Of a stretch of 37,703 nucleotides of DNA, positions 22,975 to 30,486 are shown piece after piece. The notes under the pieces were generated by a model that saw only the letters and a program-made list of their open reading frames with translations, ran no database searches and was not told the DNA's origin. Both the position numbers and the translations under genes were made by a program. The first letter of the stretch is position 1, and the number at the start of each line of letters is the position of its first letter. The DNA is from JBMNOI01 sp050942995 (GTDB lineage Bacteria; Chloroflexota; Anaerolineae; UBA1429). The stretch covers positions 1 through 37,703 of the forward strand of contig JBMNOI010000022.1 of assembly GCA_050942995.1 (NCBI GenBank). The letters run 5' to 3'.

Positions 22975-25900
22975 TTAATCGAATCGACCTTGATCATCGA
23001 CCTTGATCTCGACGGGGACGCGGAGCCGCCGATCCTCGAGAACGACGTCTATGTACATTCCTTCCGGATGAGACGGAATCGGCTCCGTCCACTGCACACC
23101 GATGCGCGCGCTTTTGTTGGGCTTGACGTCACAACTCTGTCGGGATAACGTGAGGCCATCGTTCCCGGCGACGAGCCGGGCATGAGCCGTTGCCATACCG
23201 GTGTTGCGGATCACCAGGCGTCCGCGGAACAGGCCGTCCTCCGCACGGGGCTCCAGGCTCAGAACGTCCGGCAGCTCGAGGCGGGGAGCCGCTTCGGCGG
23301 CCAGAACCACCTCTATCTCGGCGCTGCCGCCGTTGCTCTCGACATGAATCATGCCGTGCGCCCGGCCCTCGCTGCGCGGGAACTCTTCCATATCGGTGGT
23401 GACGCGCACCTCGATCGAGCGACCGGTGGCACATTCGAAGGATACCTGGCTCAATGCCAGCCAGGTCTGATCCACCGAGATGGTCCCCTGCAACATGCCC
23501 AGCCCATGATTGAATATGCGGAACGCGCCGGATACCGGCTCCATATTCACACTGACGCCCAGATCCAGCAACATGGTATCCACAGCGATGAGCGGCGAGG
23601 CCAGCCCCACGCGCAACGGCACTTTGGCCCGGCCTCCGTCGCTGTTGATGACGAGGTTGGCCGTAGCACTCTCCTGGCCTGCCTCCAGCGCCAGCCCATA
23701 GGCCGTCATCGTGATGGTCTGCGTTTCACCGGCGGTGCATACGCCCGATTGAGGCGTCACCTCGACCCAGAGGGCATCGCTGCGCGCATCCCAGGCCAGG
23801 CTACCGGTGCCGGCGTTGGTCAGTGAAAGGGTCCGTGTCTCGGGCTGTGCCCGATCGATGTAGCCAAAGTCTACCGCCTCGGGCTCGATCTGCAGCGCGG
23901 GCTGCAATATGGCGATTTGCACCGGAATCAACATGATATCCGATCCGCTGACGATGCGCAAGGCATCGGGCAGCCGTATCTCCTGGCCGCCGGTAAAGTC
24001 GACCGTCTGTGCCCGGATGGGTATGGCCACCTCACTACCGGCCGCGCATTCGATGCGATCCGTGGCCGGCTGAATCCAGCCTATCGCCGAGGTGAGAGTA
24101 GCCTCCAGCGGGGCCGAGCCCTCGTTGCGTACCACCAGGCGGCGTTCGGCGATCTCACCCAGGGGCACCGAGCCGAAATCAATCTCGGGAGTGGCCAGCA
24201 CCAGCCGTGGCGCGCTGACCTGCACATGGAGTGAAAGCGTGCGCCCGCCGGCGTTGGTCTGCACCTGTAATGCGCGTGGAATATCCAGCGCACCGTCGGG
24301 TAATCCGGCCGCATCCAGCCGCACGGTGATCTGGACCATCTCGCCGGGCTCGCAGCGCACCGTCTGCGGATAGGCCTGGAGCCAGGCCAGCATGCTGCGC
24401 ACGTTGCCTTCGAGCGGACCGTCGCCGGGATTGCTGATAAAGAGGTAGCGCTCGGCCGACTCGCCGGCCAGTACGGTGCCGAAATCCATGTGGGTGGCGC
24501 CCAGGTCCAGTTCGGGCACGCGGCGCCATGCGCGCGCCTCGACGCGTTCCTGCCCACCGTCGCTATCCACCACCAGGGCATCCCGGGCTACCTGCGGCCC
24601 GCGGGGCAGCTGAGCGAGGATCGCCGTAATCGGAACGCGCAACCGGCCACCGGGTGGGCAGCGCATATCTTCCCGTGGAGCGCGCAGCCATGGCACCCGG
24701 GCCATGATTCGAGCGGTGAGTGTCTCGCGGCCGGGGTTTTGGATGATCAGCGTGAGAGAGCGTTCGGCCTCGGCATCAAAGGTGCCGAAATCCAGCACGG
24801 CCGGCTCGATGCGCAGCGACGGCCCTCCCATTACCTCGGCGACGGCCCCCACCCATTTGCGTCCGGCGTCGGTCTCGACGGATAACGCCTGAGGTTCGTT
24901 GGTGCGTCCTGCGGGCAGGCGCAGCGCCCGTACCGTGAGGATGACTCTGGCCTGCTTTCCGGCGGGCAGGCGCACCGTCTTTTTCGGCGCGCTGATCCAC
25001 TCTACGTGGCTGACTATGCGGAATGTGGCCTCGGTCTGGCCGGTGTTACGCAGCGAGAGGACGACCTTGCGCGTCTCTTCGCCCTTGAGGTCGGTCAACC
25101 TGAGTTGCTGCGGATAGATCGACAGTCGGACCGTCTCCCGGGTCTGCGGTTGGGGCGCAGGGGCGGCGGCGGCCGCCTCAGGGCGGTAACGCGGGTCGGG
25201 CGTAAAGCCATAGGCCGTCATCTCGTTCTGAGCGGGCGACGGCTCGGGCTCGACCGCGGCTACGCGCCCCCGGTTTTCGTCCTGGGGAGGGCGGGCCCAG
25301 TCGGCGATGGGCTCCAGCAGGCCATAGGCCTCGCTCCAGAGCGCCTCGCGGAACTCGGCGGCCGAATGATAACGCTGCGCCGGGTCGCGGCGGGCGGCGC
25401 GGGCGATGGCTTTGACGAGTTGATCCGAAATGCCCGGTACGGCGCGCCGCAACGGCAGATTGCCCGGCAGCCCCTTTTCCAGCAGGCGACCGACGAGCAG
25501 CGCATAGAGCAGCCGCCCCACGGCGAACAGGTCGCTTTGAACCGTGGCCGTTCCCTCGTTGATCAGTTCAGGGGCGGCATAACCGCGTACGGCGCCCATG
25601 GGCATGGTGGCGTTGGGGCGGAACGGGTGGCCCAGCCCCAGGCCGACCAGATAGAGGCGGCCGTCGGGTGTGACCATGACATGGTCGGGCGATAAAAAAG
25701 GGACATACAGGGGCGGAGACTCTGCATGCAGGGTAATCAAGAGATCGCAGATCTGGGCGCCCCAGTTGCGCGCCAGATCGGGCGAGATACGAACCCGACG
25801 CTCCTCGATCACCTGCGCCAGCGTCCATCCACGTATCAACTCGAACACGACATAATGCTTGTCGCGCTCTTTGAACGAATCGATGAGGGCGGGCAGCGCC

Positions 25901-26313
25901 GGATGCTGCACCCGTGACCAGCGACGCAGCGCCACGTCCAGGGCCTGCTCGGCCTGCTGCCGTTCTTTGGGGCGAATAAGGGCGACGGGCGAAAGCTCTT
26001 TGACGGCGTACGAAACGCGCACATCTCGGGCGTCTACCGCGCGATAGACGGCGCTGGTGGCGCCGGAAGCGAGGACATCTTTGACCAGGTAGCGTCCGGC
26101 CAGGCGGCGATCGGGCGTGTCACGGAACAGGCCGGCGAACAGGGCGGCGTCATCGGTGCGAGACTCACAAACCGAACAGCGCTGAACGTACCAGGGGCGG
26201 GGGGTGCCACATGTGGGGCATGTTATTACCAGGGGGGCGTTGCAGTACCCGCAGCGCGCCGCGTCAAGTTCATTGAGATGGGTGCATTTCGGGCACCGCT
26301 GTTTGGTTGCCAT
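22975..26313 (-). CDS. Zinc-ribbon pseudokinase with seven C-terminal Ig-like repeats
   Basis: This is a 1,112-aa cytoplasmic protein with no evident membrane helix. Two zinc ribbons open it (Cys7-Cys10-Cys21-Cys24 and Cys32-Cys35-Cys46-Cys49). A protein-kinase fold follows at about 72-335: Gly-rich loop LASGATSAVY, Lys105 in YAVKEL, GYAAPEL and the DLFAVG helix. The catalytic residues are missing: HRDLKPxN reads VPFLSPDH (Asp to Phe206, Asn to His211) and DFG reads VGLG (Asp to Gly224). It is therefore a predicted pseudokinase. After a Pro/Ala linker (about 340-392), seven Ig-like repeats of about 102 residues run to the end, most with a DFG(T/S)V-like opening, a TWL/WI segment, a Cys-x-x-G and a late SNGG/SDGG turn. 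I chose the ATG at 26313 (GGAG four bases upstream) over 26343. Likely a scaffold; partners unknown. Confidence 0.85.
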   Translation of the reverse strand: MATKQRCPKCTHLNELDAARCGYCNAPLVITCPTCGTPRPWYVQRCSVCESRTDDAALFAGLFRDTPDRRLAGRYLVKDVLASGATSAVYRAVDARDVRVSYAVKELSPVALIRPKERQQAEQALDVALRRWSRVQHPALPALIDSFKERDKHYVVFELIRGWTLAQVIEERRVRISPDLARNWGAQICDLLITLHAESPPLYVPFLSPDHVMVTPDGRLYLVGLGLGHPFRPNATMPMGAVRGYAAPELINEGTATVQSDLFAVGRLLYALLVGRLLEKGLPGNLPLRRAVPGISDQLVKAIARAARRDPAQRYHSAAEFREALWSEAYGLLEPIADWARPPQDENRGRVAAVEPEPSPAQNEMTAYGFTPDPRYRPEAAAAAPAPQPQTRETVRLSIYPQQLRLTDLKGEETRKVVLSLRNTGQTEATFRIVSHVEWISAPKKTVRLPAGKQARVILTVRALRLPAGRTNEPQALSVETDAGRKWVGAVAEVMGGPSLRIEPAVLDFGTFDAEAERSLTLIIQNPGRETLTARIMARVPWLRAPREDMRCPPGGRLRVPITAILAQLPRGPQVARDALVVDSDGGQERVEARAWRRVPELDLGATHMDFGTVLAGESAERYLFISNPGDGPLEGNVRSMLAWLQAYPQTVRCEPGEMVQITVRLDAAGLPDGALDIPRALQVQTNAGGRTLSLHVQVSAPRLVLATPEIDFGSVPLGEIAERRLVVRNEGSAPLEATLTSAIGWIQPATDRIECAAGSEVAIPIRAQTVDFTGGQEIRLPDALRIVSGSDIMLIPVQIAILQPALQIEPEAVDFGYIDRAQPETRTLSLTNAGTGSLAWDARSDALWVEVTPQSGVCTAGETQTITMTAYGLALEAGQESATANLVINSDGGRAKVPLRVGLASPLIAVDTMLLDLGVSVNMEPVSGAFRIFNHGLGMLQGTISVDQTWLALSQVSFECATGRSIEVRVTTDMEEFPRSEGRAHGMIHVESNGGSAEIEVVLAAEAAPRLELPDVLSLEPRAEDGLFRGRLVIRNTGMATAHARLVAGNDGLTLSRQSCDVKPNKSARIGVQWTEPIPSHPEGMYIDVVLEDRRLRVPVEIKVDDQGRFD

Positions 26314-26463
26314 CGCACTCCGTGACCGGGCCTTGACGGCCATCCACCGTTGGATCAGTCTGGATGTATCACCGACCTTGTGCGCGACAATCGGACAGAA
26401 TACCAGAGCCTGATCAAAAGGAAAGAAGCGAGCTAGAAACGTAAATTGCCAATTCGTATATTC

Positions 26464-26491
26464 ATTATACGTCGGCAGATCGACCTGTCAA
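26464..26491 (-). promoter_or_regulatory. Consensus promoter for the pseudokinase-CdAR pair
   Basis: Read leftward, a perfect TTGACA (26491-26486) and a perfect TATAAT (26469-26464) are separated by 16 bases. The start would be near 26457, giving a leader of about 145 bases. This is the best promoter match in the window. Confidence 0.8.
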
Positions 26492-26570
26492 GACTCGGCA
26501 CGTGTCGCCAGAGGAAGGACTGCGCCATGGTCCGGTATCCCTTTCCCAAGATCTCTGCCAGAAGCGGCCG

Positions 26571-26608
26571 CCCCCTTTGGAGGGGGTTGAAGCCCCGGGG
26601 TTCAACCC
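26571..26608. repeat. REP-like double palindrome
   Basis: Two overlapping hairpins share bases. CCCCCT (26571-26576) pairs with AGGGGG (26581-26586) around TTGG. GGGTTGAA (26584-26591) pairs with TTCAACCC (26601-26608), with a self-complementary CCCCGGGG between and one unpaired G. The two structures compete for 26584-26586. The shape resembles short intergenic palindromes of the REP type, but only one copy occurs here. Confidence 0.5.
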
Positions 26609-26675
26609 GGCATGTGATTGACCTGTGTTCGTGCCCTGCCTAAGATCGAGGAAAACGTGTATTGGAGGTCATAGT

Positions 26676-27590
26676 ATGATCAAGCGAGTCGGGTTTGTCG
26701 GCGTGGGCACCATGGGCGAGCCTATGGCGACTAATTTGCTCAAGGCGGGGTTCGATGTGGTGGTGGTCGCCCATCGCCGCCGCGAGGCGGTGGAGCGCCT
26801 TGTCGCGGCCGGCGCTGTGGAGACGGATACTGTGGCCAAAGCGGCCGGCCAGGTGGACGCCATGGTGCTGTGCGTATCCGACGATGCGGCGGTCGAGAGC
26901 GTGACGCTGGGGGCCGAGGGGGTGCTGAGCGGCGGCCGGCGGGGGTTGATCGTGATCGATACCAGCACCATTTCTCCGTTGACATCGCAGTGTGTGGCCG
27001 ATGCTCTGAGGGAGAAGGAGATCACGTTGCTGGATGCGCCCATCAGTGGTGGGCAGGGCGGCGCCATCGCCGGCACGCTGGCCATTATGGTGGGCGGGCC
27101 GAAAGAGGCGTTCGAGCGTGTGCGGCCGGTGCTCGATGCCATGGGCAAGGCCATCACCTATATCGGCCCCAACGGATCGGCGCTGGTGGTCAAGCTGGCG
27201 AACAACCTCATCGTCGGGGCCATCGCCTCGGCGACCTCCGAAGCGCTGACCATGGCCGCCAAGGCAGGGGTGGATACCGGACTGGTGCAGCGGGTGCTGT
27301 CGGAGGCTACGGCGCGGGGGTTCTTTATTCAGGAGCGGCTGCCGAACAGTCTGCTGGTGGGCAATCTACAGCCGGGATTCAAGCTATCCCTCATGCGCAA
27401 GGATATGGGGCTGGCGCTGGATTTCGGCAAAGAGATGGGGGTGCCCATGTACATGTCGGCGCTGGTGCACCAGTTGTTCACCCAGGCACAGGGGATGGGG
27501 CTGGGCGATCTGGATACCACCGCTATCGCCGAGCTGTACACACGGGCTACGGGAACCAGCCTCAAGGCCGGTGAACAGGGCGGCTTTTGA
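26676..27590 (+). CDS. Beta-hydroxyacid dehydrogenase (3-hydroxyisobutyrate dehydrogenase family)
   Basis: This 304-aa enzyme of the beta-hydroxyacid dehydrogenase family oxidises 3-hydroxy acids such as 3-hydroxyisobutyrate or tartronate semialdehyde with NAD(P). The N-terminal dinucleotide motif is GFVGVGTMG (Gly9, Gly11, Gly14). The substrate signature DAPISGGQGGA and the catalytic lysine region SALVVKLANN (Lys about 172) are intact. Length and order are normal for the family. I start at 26676, with GGAGG seven bases upstream; a longer frame from 26625 lacks a site and adds an unlikely N-terminus. The gene stands alone and is followed by a large hairpin. Substrate is not predictable from sequence. 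Confidence 0.93.
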   Translation: MIKRVGFVGVGTMGEPMATNLLKAGFDVVVVAHRRREAVERLVAAGAVETDTVAKAAGQVDAMVLCVSDDAAVESVTLGAEGVLSGGRRGLIVIDTSTISPLTSQCVADALREKEITLLDAPISGGQGGAIAGTLAIMVGGPKEAFERVRPVLDAMGKAITYIGPNGSALVVKLANNLIVGAIASATSEALTMAAKAGVDTGLVQRVLSEATARGFFIQERLPNSLLVGNLQPGFKLSLMRKDMGLALDFGKEMGVPMYMSALVHQLFTQAQGMGLGDLDTTAIAELYTRATGTSLKAGEQGGF

Positions 27591-27637
27591 TTCTCGGACG
27601 GCGTGCGGCGCGGGAGCGCCTGCAGCCTTTAAATAGG

Positions 27638-27690
27638 ACGATCCTTGCTGATGACGGCACATCCTCATCGCCGTCATCAGCAGGGATCGT
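27638..27690. terminator. Large hairpin between convergent genes (probable terminator)
   Basis: Arms 27638-27658 and 27670-27690 pair over 21 bp with a single G-T pair, around an 11-base loop. It sits between the 3' ends of the dehydrogenase and flavin reductase genes. On the leftward transcript the stem is followed by CCTATTT; on the rightward side there is no T-run. It probably serves both genes. Confidence 0.7.
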
Positions 27691-27704
27691 TAGGGGGCGA
27701 ACGC

Positions 27705-28223
27705 TCAGTAGCTGTCGGCGGCAAAGGCGGCCAGGATCTCACCATAGTATACCCGGTGATAGTCACTGCCCCCGTAGGCGGTCACCTCGATCTCGCGGAT
27801 GAGGTTGTCCGGAATCAGGTCGTTGTGATGGACCACGCGGCACTCGTACACCATCTCGCAGGCGTCGATGGTGACGGCCTCGACGATGCGCCCCGGGGTG
27901 ACGCTCATATTATAGGCGCCGAACTTGTCCAGGTCGCGACCCGAGCGGGTGCCGCACACCGTCACCCACGAACGCATCTCCTCGGTGGGTACGTTGACGG
28001 TGAATACGCCTGAATCCTCGATGAACTCGTAAGTATAGCGCGAAGGCCTTACCAGAACGATGAACATGGGCTTGCCCCATATGATGCCTACCGTCCCCCA
28101 GCCGATGGTCATCACGTTCGACTCGCCGGAGCGTTTAGTGGAGGCCAGCAACAGGCCGGGGTTGACGAGCAGGGACAGAGCTTTGCTCAGTTTATAGTCG
28201 TACGGTACACGCTTTCGCTCCAT
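27705..28223 (-). CDS. Flavin reductase-like / flavoredoxin-type FMN-binding protein
   Basis: This 172-aa protein has the flavin-reductase-like split-barrel fold. The opening PGLLLASTKRSGESNVMTIGWGTVGIIWGKPMF-type block (residues about 22-55) matches the FMN-binding N-terminal half. Further matches are FTVNVPTEEM, CGTRSGRDLDKF and the late IREIEVTAYGGSDYHRVYYGEIL, where a His near the end is common. Family members reduce or bind FMN and often pair with monooxygenases or act in anaerobic electron transfer. No obvious partner is adjacent; the next leftward gene is unassigned. AAGGAG lies six bases before the ATG. Confidence 0.85.
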   Translation of the reverse strand: MERKRVPYDYKLSKALSLLVNPGLLLASTKRSGESNVMTIGWGTVGIIWGKPMFIVLVRPSRYTYEFIEDSGVFTVNVPTEEMRSWVTVCGTRSGRDLDKFGAYNMSVTPGRIVEAVTIDACEMVYECRVVHHNDLIPDNLIREIEVTAYGGSDYHRVYYGEILAAFAADSY

Positions 28224-28328
28224 TCTTTTCTCCTTGCTACACAGGTGGATTAACCGGCACGACCGATCGTCGCCGTCGTGGCTCTACGGGCAAAGACAAC
28301 CGCCCCTGCCGTGTGAATGTTCACGAAT

Positions 28329-29147
28329 CTAGCCTACCAGGGATGATTTGCTGCGCGAAAAGGTCAAATTCTGTTCCTGGATAAAGCCCTGGCTCAAAAT
28401 CTGGCGACTGAGCCAGATATCCTCTTCGGCCTCGAACGTGCTCAATGTGCCGATGCAGACCATATCGATCGGTTTGATTGAATTCCAGACAAAGCTCAAT
28501 CCGGTGGGCGGCAGGATGCGGCCGGCGGCCAGCGGTTTGATGCATATCACCGGCTTGGGCGTCTGGTTGATCACCCGGGCGATCCAATCCGTCTCGACCT
28601 GGCAGAGAAAGCCGATGGCGTTATAGATCTGAATATAGGTGGCCACATCATAGCCTGCCTTGTCCGCGATAACGACCGTCTCGGGGCGATGGGTCGAGAG
28701 GCCGGGGATCATCCCCATCTCGCGAATCTTTTCCGTCACGCGCTCCAGGCCGTTGATGGACTGCTCGTTCACCCGCAGGTTGCCGTCTGTCCAGTGCTGA
28801 TGGGGCATGCAGATGCGCCCGCCCATCTCGGCGGCCTCTTCGATGCCGGGCACCAGGTCATCCAGCGTATCGCCGCCGGGCGTGCAGATCCAGCGAATAT
28901 CGACACCGGTCTCTTCTTTGACGATGTGGATGGCCTCTTTCATCGTGGGGTTCTGGATGGACATCACAGCGTTGATGCCGTGACGGGCGAACACGCACAT
29001 AACTTTGGCGATGCGATCGACCGTCATGTACGACTTGATCCAGTCATCCTTGGCCTTGGAGAAATGCGAATAGCCCATGAACCAGTTGGTGCCGATGATC
29101 AGGCGCGATATCTCCAGGTCCTCGATGCGCGTCGTGGGAAAGTTCAT
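28329..29147 (-). CDS. Unassigned TIM-barrel-like protein, distantly aldo/keto reductase-like
   Basis: I do not recognise this 272-aa protein with confidence. It opens with IEDLEISRLIIGTNWFMGYSHF, similar in style to the first strand of aldo/keto reductases (gl-vs-lglGt). Near the end it has VICIKPLAAGRI and CIGTLSTFEAEEDIW, which recall the last strands of that fold. The middle alternates strands and helices, as in a TIM barrel. The typical Asp-Tyr-Lys-His tetrad of aldo/keto reductases is not evident, so a different chemistry (aldolase or isomerase) is possible. AGGAGG lies four bases before the ATG. It sits between the racemase-like and flavin reductase genes with gaps of about 100 bases, possibly one transcript. 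Confidence 0.6.
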   Translation of the reverse strand: MNFPTTRIEDLEISRLIIGTNWFMGYSHFSKAKDDWIKSYMTVDRIAKVMCVFARHGINAVMSIQNPTMKEAIHIVKEETGVDIRWICTPGGDTLDDLVPGIEEAAEMGGRICMPHQHWTDGNLRVNEQSINGLERVTEKIREMGMIPGLSTHRPETVVIADKAGYDVATYIQIYNAIGFLCQVETDWIARVINQTPKPVICIKPLAAGRILPPTGLSFVWNSIKPIDMVCIGTLSTFEAEEDIWLSRQILSQGFIQEQNLTFSRSKSSLVG

Positions 29148-29249
29148 GTGTCCTCCTGGTATGTCGTAGCAATAATGTGTGATGAAATGGATAAACGATG
29201 GCGCGGCAGGAGCCGCCGCGATTCTACACGCACATGGGTAATGTCGAGA

Positions 29250-29924
29250 TCAGGATCGGGTTTGCCGGTCGAGCACCTCCTTAACGCGCTGAATCCCCAG
29301 GCGTGGGCTGGTCAATACAGGCGGGCCCAGTCGGGCGAGTTCGGGCACCAGGACGGCCATGCTGCCCTGGGCGAGCACGATGACATCCGCCGCATCGCGC
29401 ACCTCGGCGATCCGTTCCATGACCATGGCGTTGTGCCGCTCTGTATCGCCGGCTCTCAGGGCGTCGAAAGCGCCCTCGGCCAGCACGCGTCGGATCTCGA
29501 CGGTGCGGCCCATCGCCTCGGCCGTGCGCTCGATCAGGTGGCAGGTCGGGTCCAGCGTGGTGGGCAGTGTGGCGGCCACGGCCACACGCGGCCCCAAACG
29601 TACGGCCTCCTCGGCCATGGGCTCGTCGATCTTGACGATGGGTACGCGCACCAGCTTGCGGGCCACGTCGATGGCCTCGCCCACCGATGAGCACTGGCTG
29701 AGGATGACGTCGGCGCCACCATCTTCGGCGGCCAGGGCATACTGACATATGCGTCGGGTGACATCCCGGGTCAATCCACCTGCGGCCAGGACGTCTTCCA
29801 GAAGACTGTCGTCGATGATGTTCACAACGCGAACGCCCGGCAGAACCTCTTGAGTGACCTCGAGTGTGCCCGGCACGGTGACGCGGCCGGTATAGATAAT
29901 GGTGACCTGTTGTGGTTTGACCAT
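29250..29924 (-). CDS. Aspartate/glutamate racemase-superfamily protein
   Basis: This 224-aa protein fits the Asp/Glu/hydantoin racemase superfamily. The first active-site Cys is present (ILSQCSSVGEA, Cys78), and the internal GPRVAVAATLPTTLDPT block matches the start of the second domain. The second active-site Cys, normally in a GCT-like motif, is replaced by AQGSM (residues 185-189). Two-base racemisation therefore looks unlikely, and a one-Cys decarboxylase- or isomerase-type reaction is possible. I start at 29924, with GGAGG five bases upstream; the frame continues to 30209, but that extension has no ribosome site and crosses the promoter of the opposite gene. It may head a leftward set with the two genes downstream. 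Confidence 0.75.
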   Translation of the reverse strand: MVKPQQVTIIYTGRVTVPGTLEVTQEVLPGVRVVNIIDDSLLEDVLAAGGLTRDVTRRICQYALAAEDGGADVILSQCSSVGEAIDVARKLVRVPIVKIDEPMAEEAVRLGPRVAVAATLPTTLDPTCHLIERTAEAMGRTVEIRRVLAEGAFDALRAGDTERHNAMVMERIAEVRDAADVIVLAQGSMAVLVPELARLGPPVLTSPRLGIQRVKEVLDRQTRS

Positions 29925-30051
29925 GGTGTCCTCCGCCTGTGAGATTCTCCCCGGAATGATTGAGGCCAAGTGTACTACGAGCGTGCCAATCTGTCTATCC
30001 GCCGGCAGAGAGGGGGGAGCCGGTATGAGGGCCGGTGCGATATTCAGCATA

Positions 30052-30080
30052 TTGCCCATCGTCGTCCCCTGACATATCAT
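30052..30080 (+). promoter_or_regulatory. Promoter for the small Arg-rich protein gene
   Basis: TTGCCC (30052-30057) and TATCAT (30075-30080) are 17 bases apart, with a start near 30087 and a leader of about 55 bases. Confidence 0.5.
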
Positions 30081-30141
30081 AGGGACGTGGGTGATACAGC
30101 CGGGCGTTGCCTGTTGCGCGCCTATCGCGGGAGGAAACGAG

Positions 30142-30468
30142 ATGAGTCGATTGGAAGCCATTTCGGAGTTGCTGGGGGTAACACAGGACGAGGCCAGGCA
30201 GTTCACCAAACAAGTGCGTAGCCGATTCGATGCCGCGCCGAGCTATGCAGAGATCATCTATGCGGTGCGGCATCATCGCGGCGGCAAGCCGTCGGTCGAT
30301 CAGGTGGTTGCTGCGATCAAACGATACCATGCCGGGGGCGGGCGGGCCTCCGGCGGACGTGGCCGGCGCCCCCCCCGGCGTGACGAGAACCGTCCCTCAC
30401 GACGAGGGTCGAGGGCGCAGCGAGGGCCGGGGCGCCCCTCCCGCTCAGGCTCGCGCAAACGAGGCTGA
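30142..30468 (+). CDS. Small protein with helical N-terminal domain and Arg/Gly/Ser-rich basic tail
   Basis: This 108-aa protein is not in a family I can name. Residues 1-65 form a compact, probably helical domain (SRLEAISELLGVTQDEARQF and DQVVAAIKRYH). Residues 66-108 are a low-complexity tail of Arg, Gly, Ser and Pro (GRGRRPPRRDE, SRRGSRAQRG, SGSRKRG), net strongly positive. Such tails bind nucleic acid in many proteins, so an RNA- or DNA-binding role is a fair guess. GGGAGG lies seven bases before the ATG at 30142, and a promoter is visible further upstream. It converges with the ABC permease gene, whose stop is 18 bases away. Confidence 0.7.
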   Translation: MSRLEAISELLGVTQDEARQFTKQVRSRFDAAPSYAEIIYAVRHHRGGKPSVDQVVAAIKRYHAGGGRASGGRGRRPPRRDENRPSRRGSRAQRGPGRPSRSGSRKRG

Positions 30469-30486
30469 GCGGGAGCGCAAAAGACT

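Larger units (their letters stand above)
26314..26675. other. Divergent intergenic region before the hydroxyacid dehydrogenase gene
   Basis: This region of about 360 bases holds the leftward consensus promoter (26464-26491), a long leader for the pseudokinase gene, and the palindromic element at 26571-26608. No convincing rightward promoter or small gene was seen, though the dehydrogenase must have one. Confidence 0.5.

Noticed and set aside
26571..26615. T-arm-like sequence (CCGGG-GTTCAA-CCCGG) suggesting a tRNA
   Set aside because: No acceptor, D-arm or anticodon arm can be built around it; it is part of the double palindrome.
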